Positions 42,941 through 51,447 of a stretch of 64,000 nucleotides of DNA are shown piece by piece (within the stretch, counting starts at the first letter, position 1; each line of letters opens with the position of its first letter). The notes under the pieces were generated by a model that was not told the origin of the DNA, searched no databases, and saw nothing but the letters and a program-made list of their open reading frames with translations. The DNA comes from Enterococcus avium ATCC 14025. GTDB taxonomy: Bacteria > Bacillota > Bacilli > Lactobacillales > Enterococcaceae. Location of the stretch: NCBI RefSeq assembly GCF_000406965.1, contig NZ_KE136365.1, positions 1-64,000 of the forward strand. Direction: 5' to 3'. A program made the translations under genes and the position numbers.

Positions 42941-43119
42941 CTCCCACTAGCTCTACTTCGAAGATCGAACTCGAACTCCTCAGTCAATAAGAGATTTCCT
43001 CCCATGCCCGCAATAAGTAGAATCTTGATCCATACTGGTATAAATCCAGTTGTTGCGGCACCAACGCCGATCACCGCCATTAGAAGTGTTAATCGACGTA
43101 GCCAATATATTTTTTTCAT
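42937..43119 (-). CDS. small membrane protein, 60 aa
   Basis: Two hydrophobic segments (about 8-27 and 29-45) with a charged C-terminus. Overlaps the next gene by 4 bases. Function unknown. Confidence 0.7.
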   Translation of the reverse strand: MKKIYWLRRLTLLMAVIGVGAATTGFIPVWIKILLIAGMGGNLLLTEEFEFDLRSRASGR

Positions 43120-43121
43120 TT

Positions 43122-43712
43122 TTATTCCTCCATCCTCGCAAGCATTTCTTTAAATCCCAGAAATGTTTTCTCTTCGACATCAAGCTCGCCAATTTCACAG
43201 CGTCGGACAATGTCTGACATAATGCTTTTTGGTATAGCAACAAGCCCGTCTACAATCTGAAATTCGCCATCTTCATACGGTGTATACAACGGATGATAAA
43301 CACCTTTTGTTTCTGCAATACTTCCATGCGGATTATCATAGTTTCGAAATCTAAAATAGGTTTCAATTTGCATAAGCGTGTCTTTATCGCAATTGTTCGC
43401 ATCAAGAATTGCTTGGATATCTTGAATGACTTTTTGTGACACGTACCAAATGCCATCTTGCTGAGTAAATTCTTTAACCGGATAATGTTTAAACAACGGG
43501 TAAGCTCTCTTGAATTCCTTTAAAGTATCGTAATGTTGCTTATATTCTGCGATAACCCCTTGATTTAATGCTTTATCAGTTGGATTACCAGTTGGAGTCA
43601 ACATGCCATCAGTCACCATCATTTTGTATACTCCCTCTTTTGTGGCATCGATTCCTTGATTGACGATGAATTGATACGCTTGTTCCACTAGTGGCGGGTA
43701 AATAACTCTCAT
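43122..43712 (-). CDS. hypothetical phage early protein, 196 aa
   Basis: Soluble, helical N-terminal part with an HTH-like stretch (ATKEGVYKMMVTDGMLTPTGNPTDKALNQGVI, about 25-55). The middle (VIQDIQAILDANNCDKDTLMQIETYF) is followed by an acidic end. It lies next to the antirepressor gene. Similar proteins in lactobacillus phages carry no known function as far as I recall. Confidence 0.7.
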   Translation of the reverse strand: MRVIYPPLVEQAYQFIVNQGIDATKEGVYKMMVTDGMLTPTGNPTDKALNQGVIAEYKQHYDTLKEFKRAYPLFKHYPVKEFTQQDGIWYVSQKVIQDIQAILDANNCDKDTLMQIETYFRFRNYDNPHGSIAETKGVYHPLYTPYEDGEFQIVDGLVAIPKSIMSDIVRRCEIGELDVEEKTFLGFKEMLARMEE

Positions 43713-43724
43713 TGATATCTCCTC

Positions 43725-44501
43725 CTATTTGTCTTTCCATACGCCATACTTGATCGCAAATTCCTTAACCACAGCCAAATAAATTTCAAGAAGCCGTTTC
43801 TCACTCGCGATTACATCAAGTTTGTTCGTTTTCTTCAATTTTGATTTCGAAGCACCTTCTCCAGCCATCCTGTTACGAAGGTTAACCAGTCGTCTTTCAA
43901 TATCTGACCCAGCTCTCCGATCAAGTTCTTGATAAATCTCAGATTGAATTTCTTGATAGGCATCAAAACCACCTTGATTTTTGGCCATCTTTCTAATCAA
44001 ACGGCGTGCTTCTCTTCGCCAGTCCGTTGTATTAAGTGCGACAATCTCAGTGATGCTGTCTACTTTTGATTCCACACGTTTCGTTTCTAATTCCTGTTTC
44101 GCTAAGGACTTGACTACGCTATTCATGAATTGGAGTTCCGGGCTAAGATTCGTTTCGTCAATTTGTGACTTAGGATTGAAATAGTTTTCTTCCAATTCAT
44201 CGTACATATCCCATGCTCGATCTGTTCCTAACATTTTCGAATGACGACTTGCGCCTTGTTTGGTCCATAAAATAAGTTGATTTGCATTCTTTCCAACAAG
44301 GTTACAATTTGTAACGCTGTCCTTAAATCCTTTGAGATCGTCACCTTTCAGGGTAATAAAGTGCTTTCCTTCAATAAATTTTTCTTTGTTGCGGTTAAAA
44401 TTGGTCTTTATTTGTGTTTCACTAGCCTCGTAAAACTCTGCTAATTGTTCCGTCGTTAATAATCGTTGATTGTACAATTCAATAATTTGCGGTTGATTCA
44501 T
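43725..44501 (-). CDS. phage antirepressor (ORF6N/ORF6C)
   Basis: The 258-residue protein has an N-terminal ORF6N-like domain (about 5-110: LTTEQLAEFYEASETQIKTNFNRNKEKFIEGKHF ... LILWTKQGASRHSKMLGTDRAWDMYDELEENYF) and a C-terminal ORF6C-like helical domain. These antirepressors bind DNA or the CI-type repressor and push the lytic choice. Second gene of the operon downstream of cro. Confidence 0.87.
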   Translation of the reverse strand: MNQPQIIELYNQRLLTTEQLAEFYEASETQIKTNFNRNKEKFIEGKHFITLKGDDLKGFKDSVTNCNLVGKNANQLILWTKQGASRHSKMLGTDRAWDMYDELEENYFNPKSQIDETNLSPELQFMNSVVKSLAKQELETKRVESKVDSITEIVALNTTDWRREARRLIRKMAKNQGGFDAYQEIQSEIYQELDRRAGSDIERRLVNLRNRMAGEGASKSKLKKTNKLDVIASEKRLLEIYLAVVKEFAIKYGVWKDK

Positions 44502-44517
44502 TTTGTTTCCTCCTCCT

Positions 44518-44832
44518 CTAACCTAGTAACTTCGAGAAATTATTTTCAATGAAATCTAAGGTTTTTGATTTTAAAAAGATATACTTGTCTCCTCCGCCTT
44601 GTTCGTAATGAACAAAGCCTCCATGTCTAATGTCTAGGTGTCTTTTAAACTTTGGATTTTTTAAGACCTCATCTACTACCCATTTTTTAGATCTGTTCAA
44701 GCGATCCGCGACTTCTTCAAGCGTCATTGTGTCTCCTAAATCATTTGCTTTTTTCAGTTCTTCATATTCAATTCTTGCAATTATTACACAATCTTCTGGA
44801 ATTGGTATCTTAGCTTCCAAATACTGCATCAT
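44518..44832 (-). CDS. DUF771-like excisionase/HTH protein
   Basis: The product of 104 residues has LEEVADRLNRSKKWVVDEVLKNPKFKRHLD (about 40-70), a winged HTH typical of the DUF771 phage proteins found after cro. It may act as excisionase or early regulator. An operator copy lies 64 bases upstream, inside cro. Confidence 0.75.
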   Translation of the reverse strand: MMQYLEAKIPIPEDCVIIARIEYEELKKANDLGDTMTLEEVADRLNRSKKWVVDEVLKNPKFKRHLDIRHGGFVHYEQGGGDKYIFLKSKTLDFIENNFSKLLG

Positions 44833-44863
44833 TTCTCGGCCCTCCTTACCAAAACGAAGTTAT

Positions 44864-45109
44864 TTAAATAGTTTCTTCATGTTTTCCTTCATAATAACGA
44901 GTAAACTCGTTTTTAGTTCCAAAAAAAATATCTGTTGGATTTACTAAGTAAATTTGTGGAATCATTTGGACATATTTCTGCTTTACTTTACTTGAATCAT
45001 TCTCCCAACTAGCAACAGTTTGCGGATGAACGCCAAACTTTTCAGCTGCTTCCCTCTGGGATAACCCGACTAAAACACGTGCAGCCTCTAGTGAAATTTT
45101 TTTACTCAT
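44864..45109 (-). CDS. cro: Cro-like repressor
   Basis: The 81-residue protein is an HTH_XRE (LVGLSQREAAEKFGVHPQTVASWENDSSKVKQKYVQMI). It is the first gene of the lytic operon and divergent from cI. An operator palindrome lies within its own 3' coding part, in the codons for NEFTRYYE. Confidence 0.88.
   Translation of the reverse strand: MSKKISLEAARVLVGLSQREAAEKFGVHPQTVASWENDSSKVKQKYVQMIPQIYLVNPTDIFFGTKNEFTRYYEGKHEETI
44896..44911. promoter_or_regulatory. third operator copy, inside cro
   Basis: AACGAGTAAACTCGTT is identical to the operator at 45143-45158. On the minus strand it is followed by TATTAT, a possible -10 with the operator in its spacer, so an internal promoter for the antirepressor genes may be under CI/Cro control. 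Confidence 0.75.
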
Positions 45110-45136
45110 TTGCTTACGCCTCCTTTCGATAAGACA

Positions 45137-45165
45137 ACTATAAACGAGTAAACTCGTTTCGTCAA
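45137..45165 (-). promoter_or_regulatory. cro (early lytic) promoter with operator in its spacer
   Basis: Minus strand: -35 TTGACG (45165-45160), a 17-bp spacer that holds the palindrome AACGAGTTTACTCGTT, and -10 TATAGT (45142-45137). Bound repressor would block the polymerase directly. Confidence 0.85.
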
Positions 45166-45216
45166 CAATTTTATCGTTATTTTCTTAAAAAAACGAGGTT
45201 ATTTTAGAGCGTCCCT

Positions 45217-45245
45217 CTTGAAAAAAACGAGAAAAGTCGTTAGAA
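45217..45245 (+). promoter_or_regulatory. cI promoter with operator in its spacer
   Basis: Plus strand: -35 TTGAAA (45217-45222), a 17-bp spacer containing AACGAGAAAAGTCGTT (one arm mismatch), -10 TAGAAT (45240-45245). A half-site AACGAG also lies at 45191. The weaker palindrome suggests autoregulation at higher repressor levels. Confidence 0.8.
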
Positions 45246-45282
45246 TTCAATTATCGATTATAAGAAAGGAGCTTCAAATAAC

Positions 45283-46122
45283 ATGGGCAGACCACCAATC
45301 AGTAGTTTTGAAAAACAACTTAGAAATGAGATAGCAAATAATTTGAAGAGCATTACGAGGGGCATGACTCAAGCACAGATTTCAGAACTCACAGGAATAC
45401 CTACTTCTACTCTCTCAGGATATTTTGCAAAAAGATCAACGATCAAAGAAGAAAACTTAACTAAGATCGCAAAAGCCTTTAATGTAGACAAAGCTGACAT
45501 TGATCCTAGACATTCCAGAAACTATAATTTCATTGATCTGAAAAAAGAAATTGTTGAAGAGTTAAACGAGGCTAAAAAAGGTATTACAGGTGATGATTTC
45601 GTGAGGTTAGCGGATAAAGCTAATTCTATGGGAATAGGTCTATCTTCAATGACCACGGATAGAGGAAATTCAATCACTGCTTTGTATCACGATGCACATG
45701 ATTATAATTACTTTGATGCAAATATTTCTGCTGGCGCTCCTTCGACTGTAGAAGCTTTTGATGAAGATCACGTTGAACAGATCGCAATCCCAGATATGTT
45801 AATGGGAAAATACGCCGGTTGTTCAGATATATTTTTTACAACTATAAACGGGGAGTCTATGAATAATATAATCCCTAACAGATCAATGCTCGCCGTAAAA
45901 AAAATAGATTCTGTCTATGATTTAGAAAATAATGACATTGTAGTCTTTAGTAATGATAACGAGTTTTCTGTTAAACGTTTTATTAATGACAAAACGAATG
46001 AAAGAATAATCTTCAGGCCTGATTCAAATGATATTTCGTTCACTGATATTGTAGTTAGTTACTCGGAAGCTGAGAACTTAGTTGTTTACGGGAAAGTAAT
46101 TGTTTATGTAGTTCAAGTTTGA
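45283..46122 (+). CDS. cI: CI-type lysogeny repressor with S24 peptidase domain
   Basis: The 279-residue protein has an N-terminal HTH (MTQAQISELTGIPTSTLSGYFAKRS, about 28-52) and a LexA-like C-terminal domain. Cleavage site Ala150-Gly151 (SAGAP), Ser192 in GESM and Lys231 in SVKRF are present, so RecA-stimulated self-cleavage upon DNA damage is expected. It should bind the AACGAG..CTCGTT operators. AAGGAG precedes the ATG. Confidence 0.92.
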   Translation: MGRPPISSFEKQLRNEIANNLKSITRGMTQAQISELTGIPTSTLSGYFAKRSTIKEENLTKIAKAFNVDKADIDPRHSRNYNFIDLKKEIVEELNEAKKGITGDDFVRLADKANSMGIGLSSMTTDRGNSITALYHDAHDYNYFDANISAGAPSTVEAFDEDHVEQIAIPDMLMGKYAGCSDIFFTTINGESMNNIIPNRSMLAVKKIDSVYDLENNDIVVFSNDNEFSVKRFINDKTNERIIFRPDSNDISFTDIVVSYSEAENLVVYGKVIVYVVQV

Positions 46123-46133
46123 TAGACAAAAAA

Positions 46134-46214
46134 ATACGATTCCCACCCCTCCAAGAGTCAGAATCGTATTGAGATAAAACCTATACAATAGGTTCTTTCG
46201 CATGCCTATTGTAT
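46134..46214. repeat. two inverted repeats between cI and int
   Basis: A stem AATACGATTC/GAATCGTATT (46136-46170) has a T-run on the minus strand side, so it can terminate leftward transcripts. A second perfect 10-bp repeat ATACAATAGG (46183-46192)/CCTATTGTAT (46205-46214) lies 24 bases before int and lacks a T-run. It could hide the int ribosome site or bind a regulator. Confidence 0.65.
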
Positions 46215-46237
46215 CAAAATGAAGGGATTGATTCAAT

Positions 46238-47416
46238 GTGGCGAATTTTGTAAAACGAGGTAAATCATGGCAATATGAGATTTCTTATAAGAAAAAAGAT
46301 GGTAAATATGCAAAACTGCGCAAAAGCGGATTTCGTACAAAAGCTGATGCAAAAGCTGCAGCTGCCGAAATGGAGTTAGAGTTGCATAAGGGATACAACC
46401 CAGATATGAAGAATATGCTAGTTTCTGATTATTTCGCCACTTGGATGAAAAATTATAAAAAGGATGAAGTTTCGGAGAGAACTTACGGTTGCTACAAGCA
46501 TACTTTAAACAATATAAAAAAATATCTTCCGACTACTTCTTTAAGCGAGGTCACAAAAAAAGATTATCAAGAGATGCTTAATGAATTTGCGGAGTCTCAT
46601 GCAAAAGCAACAACAAAGAGATTCCATACGCATTTTAGAGCCATGATGCTCGATGCTTTAGATAATAAAATTGTACTTAATGATGTAACCCGAAAACCTG
46701 TAATTAAGGGTAAAGTAGAGACAAAGAAAGCCAGTGAAAAGTTTTTAGAACTGGATGAGCTGAAAAGATTGATTCATGACTGTGAAGGAAGATTAGATCC
46801 GAGATACACCTCACCTTATCTAATTATTTTAGGGAGCGCGACTGGTGCTAGATTTTCAGAACTAGAAGGGTTAACTTGGGAGGATGTTGATCTAAATGCT
46901 CAACTAATCGATATAAATAAAACATGGATACTTAACCAGGGGTTCGCTCCGACAAAGAATCCATCGTCAAATAGGATTATTGACATTGATAATCGCACGA
47001 ATGATTTATTGAAAAATTATAAGAGGGAACAGAAAGAATTGTTCGAAGAGTTAAAAATTGATAATGAGAATAACTTAGTTTTTTTCAATTATCGAGATGG
47101 AGTTATTTCTTCCAGTGCAGTTAATAAAGAGTTGAAAAAAATACAGTGCCAATTGGATATTAAGCAGCCGATCACTTTTCACGGTTTGCGACATACTCAT
47201 GCTTCGATTTTACTCACACAAGAAATTAATCTAATATCTATCGCTGAACGGTTAGGTCACAAAGATACTTCAGTAACCCAAGAAGTTTACTCTCATATTT
47301 TAGATGAATTGAAAAGGAAGAATCGACCTAAGATAGCTAAGGCCATAGATAGCATTTATGGTTCGAATTCCAAAAGGGACGCAAAAAATACGGATGCTCC
47401 AATCTCTACGCCTTAA
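46238..47416 (+). CDS. int: tyrosine integrase
   Basis: The 392-residue protein has an AP2-like arm-binding N-terminus (KSWQYEISYKKKDGKYAKLRKSGFRTKADAKAAAAE), a SAM-like core-binding domain (about 60-150) and a catalytic domain. The catalytic residues are R205 (GARFSEL), H315/R318 (HGLRH), H341 (LGHKD) and Y351. The start is GTG 46238. It lies next to the right attachment site and catalyses integration and, with an excision factor, excision. Confidence 0.93.
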   Translation: MANFVKRGKSWQYEISYKKKDGKYAKLRKSGFRTKADAKAAAAEMELELHKGYNPDMKNMLVSDYFATWMKNYKKDEVSERTYGCYKHTLNNIKKYLPTTSLSEVTKKDYQEMLNEFAESHAKATTKRFHTHFRAMMLDALDNKIVLNDVTRKPVIKGKVETKKASEKFLELDELKRLIHDCEGRLDPRYTSPYLIILGSATGARFSELEGLTWEDVDLNAQLIDINKTWILNQGFAPTKNPSSNRIIDIDNRTNDLLKNYKREQKELFEELKIDNENNLVFFNYRDGVISSSAVNKELKKIQCQLDIKQPITFHGLRHTHASILLTQEINLISIAERLGHKDTSVTQEVYSHILDELKRKNRPKIAKAIDSIYGSNSKRDAKNTDAPISTP

Positions 47417-47588
47417 ATTGTTCGGAAATATTTTCCGATTTTGGCAAAAACACGGTGATTTCCGATTAAAAACCATAGCCAATTTTTGTGCCAAAACTTT
47501 AAAAAACTGGTTCTTTCCAGATTTAAAGAACGTTGATTTAATCACGTTTCTTCTATCTGATTCTACCTATTTCTACTATAAATAATTT

Positions 47589-47623
47589 CTCCTGTGATGT
47601 CAAAGAAACCGATAGAGACTTGA
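47589..47623. repeat. attR: right prophage attachment repeat (attR candidate)
   Basis: It begins with CTCCTGTGAT, identical to the tRNA-Arg 3' end at 8153-8162, and stays 31/35 identical to the left copy. It is 172 bases after int. Region 47417-47588 has no gene; it contains short palindromes such as TCGGAAATATTTTCCGA that may be integrase arm sites. Confidence 0.65.
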
Positions 47624-47640
47624 GTCTCTATCGGTTTTTC
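47608..47640. terminator. chromosomal terminator at right junction
   Basis: Perfect 13-bp stem ACCGATAGAGACT/AGTCTCTATCGGT with a 2-base loop and T-run. It is probably the original terminator of the tRNA-Arg locus; it also serves the leftward gene beyond it. Confidence 0.85.
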
Positions 47641-47644
47641 TTTA

Positions 47645-47920
47645 TTATTTTATTTTCGTTTTCACTGCTTTTGGTGCCACAAGTAAAACACACATTGCTA
47701 ATCCCAATACGATGAAAAGTACTGCCCCCATGACATTCCCTTTCGTGAGCATCGCAAAGGCGATCGTACCGAAAAGACTGGCAACGGTTAAAACGATGCC
47801 TGATTTTTGGATTCCCGTCAGTTTGGCGAAAGTATTTCTAAAACCGATCGTCAATAATAATGAACCAACAAATGAAGCGAACCCAAAAACGATGTGACCA
47901 ACTAAAATAAGATTTTCCAT
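47645..47920 (-). CDS. small membrane protein, 91 aa
   Basis: Three hydrophobic helices (about 4-24, 38-58, 62-82), ending in a basic tail. First chromosomal gene past the prophage. Similar to small uncharacterised membrane proteins of lactic acid bacteria; no function is proposed. Confidence 0.75.
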   Translation of the reverse strand: MENLILVGHIVFGFASFVGSLLLTIGFRNTFAKLTGIQKSGIVLTVASLFGTIAFAMLTKGNVMGAVLFIVLGLAMCVLLVAPKAVKTKIK

Positions 47921-48004
47921 GTCTTCACCTCCCTCAGAACCACTATACTAGAAAGCCTGATGGAAGACTAAGAATGTGCCCACACAATCTCGAATTTTCC
48001 CTAA

Positions 48005-48634
48005 TTATTCAACTTGATAACGCAAAATCGTTTGCCGTTTTTCTGGTGGAGTTTTTCTAGCATCATTTAAATAAATCTCGCGATGAAGGTAGCTTCTGCG
48101 TGTTAACCCTTGCTCCTTCACAAACTGATTCATCTTTTGAAAAGAAGCCGGTTCATCGTCGAAAGAACCTACATGTAACATCTGAACGCATTTTCCATCT
48201 TCGATTGTTTCAAAGCAAAGCTCCTGCAGCAACTCATTGGGTTCTTTCTCTGCCACAGCGGCAAGCGCCGTCTCGAACATCTCTTGCGTGATCCAATCCG
48301 GCTGTCGCAGCATAATTTTGTATTCAAAGCTGGCTTTATCAGTAATATCTGCCGTATTTTTAGTGGACCAAATACCTTCTAGTGGAAAGATCGCAAACTC
48401 ACTATAATCAAACTCAGACTGATTTTCTTCGTGTGTTTGATAAAACTTCTTAAATCCCATCTTAATCTTCCAGGCTACTGGATAGAGTGTCCCGACTCTA
48501 GCTGAGAAATCTTGGTTGTTAGGATCACCTTCTCCCTTAATCGTAAGAAATTTTTGCGGTGGTACCGTCACAATTTCTGGCTTCTTTTTCTTTCCATATA
48601 GATGCTTCTCTTGTTTTTTCCAATCATACTTCAT
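48005..48634 (-). CDS. GyrI-like small-molecule binding domain protein
   Basis: The 209-residue protein has the GyrI-like/SOUL-type duplicated pattern: VTVPPQKFLTIKGEGDPN near the start, FAIFPLEGIWSTK in the middle and MLHVGSFDDEPASFQKMNQFVKEQGL in the second half. Such domains bind or hydrolyse small compounds and often pair with YafY regulators. It is preceded by TATAAT and a 22-bp element shared with the regulator gene promoter. Confidence 0.82.
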   Translation of the reverse strand: MKYDWKKQEKHLYGKKKKPEIVTVPPQKFLTIKGEGDPNNQDFSARVGTLYPVAWKIKMGFKKFYQTHEENQSEFDYSEFAIFPLEGIWSTKNTADITDKASFEYKIMLRQPDWITQEMFETALAAVAEKEPNELLQELCFETIEDGKCVQMLHVGSFDDEPASFQKMNQFVKEQGLTRRSYLHREIYLNDARKTPPEKRQTILRYQVE

Positions 48635-48678
48635 TTTTTTCCCTCGCTTTCAGCTTTGACTTCATTATAGCGAGTAAA

Positions 48679-48700
48679 ACCTGCAACCTCGTGTCAGGTT
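48679..48700. promoter_or_regulatory. operator upstream of GyrI-like gene
   Basis: ACCTGCAACCTCGTGTCAGG is nearly the same as the element before the YafY gene. It sits 9 bases upstream of the minus-strand -10 TATAAT (48669-48664), so it covers the -35 area. Confidence 0.65.
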
Positions 48701-49587
48701 TAATAAATAGTTTTCAATTGGTCGATTTTCTTGCTCATTTCTTGGCGCACGGAGCGTGGAGATAAGACTTCGATTTGTCCGCCAAAGGAAAGTAGAAAAC
48801 TATAAAAGCTCTCATTCACTGGGTATTCCCCTTCTACCAGCAAACGCCCATCCTCTGCTTCTTCCACCTGCTCATAATTTTCATAAACCCGATAGGCCAG
48901 CTCTGGTGTAAAGGCAAGCCGCACCATTTGCTTCTTTTCGGTATAAATTTTTTGTGGGTCAAGCACTTTTTCTGGTGCGGTTCGTTCAAAGGTTTCAGTA
49001 GTTTGCTGGAGCTGCTTGATCCGTTTCAGCTTGAAGAGACGATACGCCTGCTTCTCGCAGCAATACGCATATAAATACCACTCTCTTGCTTTAAAAATCA
49101 GCTTTAATGGTTCAACTTTACGATCAGAGCCAAGCTTTCCTCGGCTAAAATAATGAAAACGAAGGCGTGTTTTTTGAAAAATCGCTTTTTGTAAAATCTG
49201 AAATTGTTCTTCATTTTGCGGATGCCAATCTGAAAAGTCGATCTCGAGCCAATTCGTGGTTTGTTTCTGAAAAACACTACCCAGTTTTTTTAACAACGCT
49301 TGATTGTTTTTCTCATCCACTCCACTTAAACCTTGCAAAGCGGCCAAAATCTGATTTTGTTCTTCTTCTGAAATCAAGGAACGGTTCAATATAAAATTTT
49401 CCGACAGGAAGATCCCGCCGCCTTTTCCTTGTGTCGTATAAACAGGAATCCCTGCTGAACTAAGGATGTCAATATCGCGATAGATCGTTCGGATCGAAAC
49501 CTCGAACTTTTCCGCTAATTCAGGTGCGGTCGTATTGCCTTTATCCATCAAATAATACACCATCTGAAATAATCGATACTCTGCCAC
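48700..49587 (-). CDS. YafY/WYL family transcriptional regulator
   Basis: The protein has an N-terminal HTH_11 (GNTTAPELAEKFEVSIRTIYRDIDILSSAGIPVYTTQGKGGGI) and a WYL domain with WYLYAYC in the C-terminal half. These regulators sense a ligand through WYL. I choose the GTG at 49587 because GGAGGTG precedes it; an ATG at 49602 would cover that site. It likely controls itself and the GyrI-like gene through the shared operator. Confidence 0.87.
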   Translation of the reverse strand: MAEYRLFQMVYYLMDKGNTTAPELAEKFEVSIRTIYRDIDILSSAGIPVYTTQGKGGGIFLSENFILNRSLISEEEQNQILAALQGLSGVDEKNNQALLKKLGSVFQKQTTNWLEIDFSDWHPQNEEQFQILQKAIFQKTRLRFHYFSRGKLGSDRKVEPLKLIFKAREWYLYAYCCEKQAYRLFKLKRIKQLQQTTETFERTAPEKVLDPQKIYTEKKQMVRLAFTPELAYRVYENYEQVEEAEDGRLLVEGEYPVNESFYSFLLSFGGQIEVLSPRSVRQEMSKKIDQLKTIY

Positions 49588-49620
49588 ACTACTCACCTCC
49601 ATCATCAGTATAGCATCGTA

Positions 49621-49642
49621 AACTGGCAAACACGTGTCAGGT
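49621..49642. promoter_or_regulatory. operator upstream of YafY gene
   Basis: ACTGGCAAACACGTGTCAGG aligns with the element at 48679 over its whole length. It is 8 bases upstream of the minus-strand -10 TATACT (49613-49608). Confidence 0.65.
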
Positions 49643-49643
49643 T

Positions 49644-49683
49644 AAAAAAAGACCTTACTTTGCTTGGCTGCAGTAAAGTAAGG
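49644..49683 (-). terminator. terminator of quinone oxidoreductase gene
   Basis: Minus-strand stem CCTTACTTT/AAAGTAAGG (49653-49661, 49675-49683) followed by a T-run. Confidence 0.8.
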
Positions 49684-49763
49684 ACGATGCTGTTTATTAG
49701 ATAAGTTATCAGAAAAAAGAATAAAGAGATTGCCAAACATACATCCCCTCAACTTTCCCATCT

Positions 49764-50732
49764 CTATTTCAAAGGTTGATTAGGCTGCAGCAACACTTTC
49801 CCGATGCTCTTTCCGTTCTCAAGATAGTCATGTGCTTTTCGTCCCTCCGCTAAAGGAAAAATTGTTGGTTCGCTGATGCTAATTTGTCCTTTAATGAAGT
49901 AGCTGAATAAGCGCTCACTACGAACTTTTCTTTCTTCATAGCTGGTCAAATAATCCCAAAGATCTCCCGTTAACAAACTTTTTGATTCAGCCATTAACGC
50001 GACTGGATCAATTTTCACTGGATCGCCTCCAGCCATTCCGAAAAAGATGACCTTTCCACGATGCTTGATCAAATCTAAGCTTTGCTGAATGGTAGAACCG
50101 ACGCCATCATAAGCAGTCGAAAATTGCCCTTTAACCGCTTCAGTCCAATTGTTTTCTCGACTTGGATAAACCTGCTTAACCCCATGAGACAACGCCAATG
50201 CCTGTTTCTCTTCAGAAGAGGCAGAACCATAGACTTCTATCCCATCTGCTATCAGCATTTGTGACAATAACTGACCAACACCGCCGCTAATTCCTGTAAT
50301 AAAGACTTTCTCGCCGGGATCATTTTTGCCGAGATCATGAGCAAGAAAATCGGCTGTCATCCCCTGCAGTCCAATGCTCGCCGCTAATTTACTGTCGATG
50401 TCCGCCGGTAAAGGAATCGCTTGCACACTTGGTACTACGACATATTCCGCATTCGCTAAAGGGACATCGACAAACAGCACTGTTTCTCCAATCGCTTGTT
50501 TCGTTACTTTAGAGCCAATTTCAACAACAATGCCTGTACCTTCATAGCCATTTATATAGGGTTTATGTTTTTCAATATGATACTCACCACGGCGGCGATA
50601 GATATCGGCAAAGTTCAAACCGATATATGCTACCTGTACTAGAACATCATTTTCCCCGATCACCGGTTTAGGAAGCTCACCATATTGTAAAACGTTACTG
50701 TCGCCAAAATTTTCAAAATACAAAGCTTTCAT
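49764..50732 (-). CDS. zinc-independent quinone oxidoreductase (MDR family)
   Basis: Starting at ATG 50732 (GAGGG upstream) the product has 322 residues. It shows the GroES-like N-terminal domain (NFADIYRRRGEYH, about 46-58), then GVGQLL in the NADP-binding fold, and VFFGMAGG-like strand. The open frame further upstream to 50846 has no coding character. It reduces quinones or enones with NADPH. Single gene between terminator and promoter. Confidence 0.87.
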   Translation of the reverse strand: MKALYFENFGDSNVLQYGELPKPVIGENDVLVQVAYIGLNFADIYRRRGEYHIEKHKPYINGYEGTGIVVEIGSKVTKQAIGETVLFVDVPLANAEYVVVPSVQAIPLPADIDSKLAASIGLQGMTADFLAHDLGKNDPGEKVFITGISGGVGQLLSQMLIADGIEVYGSASSEEKQALALSHGVKQVYPSRENNWTEAVKGQFSTAYDGVGSTIQQSLDLIKHRGKVIFFGMAGGDPVKIDPVALMAESKSLLTGDLWDYLTSYEERKVRSERLFSYFIKGQISISEPTIFPLAEGRKAHDYLENGKSIGKVLLQPNQPLK

Positions 50733-50870
50733 TAACTGTCCCTCTTTTTTATTGATTATTTTCTCAAATATACTATGAAGCTTTTTTTCCGGCAAAGAAT
50801 CAGATTGCATTTTCTCCCCGCGTTTGATACCTTTGAATGAACACAAATCCTTGAGAGGAGTCCTTTGCCC

Positions 50871-51236
50871 ATGAACTTAGTCACTTTGCCACAGGAATTA
50901 TCTGTCTATCAGGTTGCAGACCTGAAGGAAATAGATTTCACCCAGCAACCACTTTTTATTAGTGTAACCGAAGAGGAAATATCGGTTGTTTCCGCTACTG
51001 CCAATGTCCCTACAAATACGATCAATCGTGAGGACAGTTGGAAAGCCTTCAAGATTGAAGGTGTATTGGATTTCAGCTTAGTTGGAATTTTGGCAAAAAT
51101 CGCTGCATTGTTAGCAGAGAAGGAAATTAGTATTTTTGCCGTTTCAACCTACAATACGGACTATGTTTTAATTAAGACCGATAAGTTTGATGCTGCCATT
51201 ACAGCTTTACGTGAAGGTGGATATACTGTCGCATAA
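50871..51236 (+). CDS. ACT-domain protein (ACT_7/CASTOR-like)
   Basis: The 121-residue protein has a DUF/ACT_7 pattern with GVLDFSLVGILAKIAALLAEKEISIFAVSTYNTDYVLIK, typical of small amino-acid-sensing ACT proteins. ATG 50871 is taken after GAGAGGAG; an in-frame TTG two codons earlier is the alternative. It is divergent from the oxidoreductase. Confidence 0.85.
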   Translation: MNLVTLPQELSVYQVADLKEIDFTQQPLFISVTEEEISVVSATANVPTNTINREDSWKAFKIEGVLDFSLVGILAKIAALLAEKEISIFAVSTYNTDYVLIKTDKFDAAITALREGGYTVA

Positions 51237-51249
51237 ACGATTTTTTGCC

Positions 51250-51278
51250 AAAAAGAGCCTTTTAAGGTTCTTTTTTTA
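51250..51278 (+). terminator. terminator after ACT gene
   Basis: Stem AAGAGCC/GGTTCTT with TTTAA loop and T-run. Confidence 0.8.
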
Positions 51279-51447
51279 TGTATTTTTCATTTTTTAGACT
51301 TATCCAGCCTTTTTTCCGAGAAGAAAATAGGACTTTGATTGGACGAAACGCTTTCGCTATTCTCTTATTATGAGAGTGTAGAGATAAAACAGAAATAATC
51401 ATTCATAATTGGTAAATGTTGCTGGTAGAAATTAGGAGGAATAAAAA

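Noticed and set aside
47300-47585. Additional genes after the integrase stop
   Set aside because: ORFs on both strands lack ribosome sites and overlap int or att sequence; the stretch looks like attP arms.
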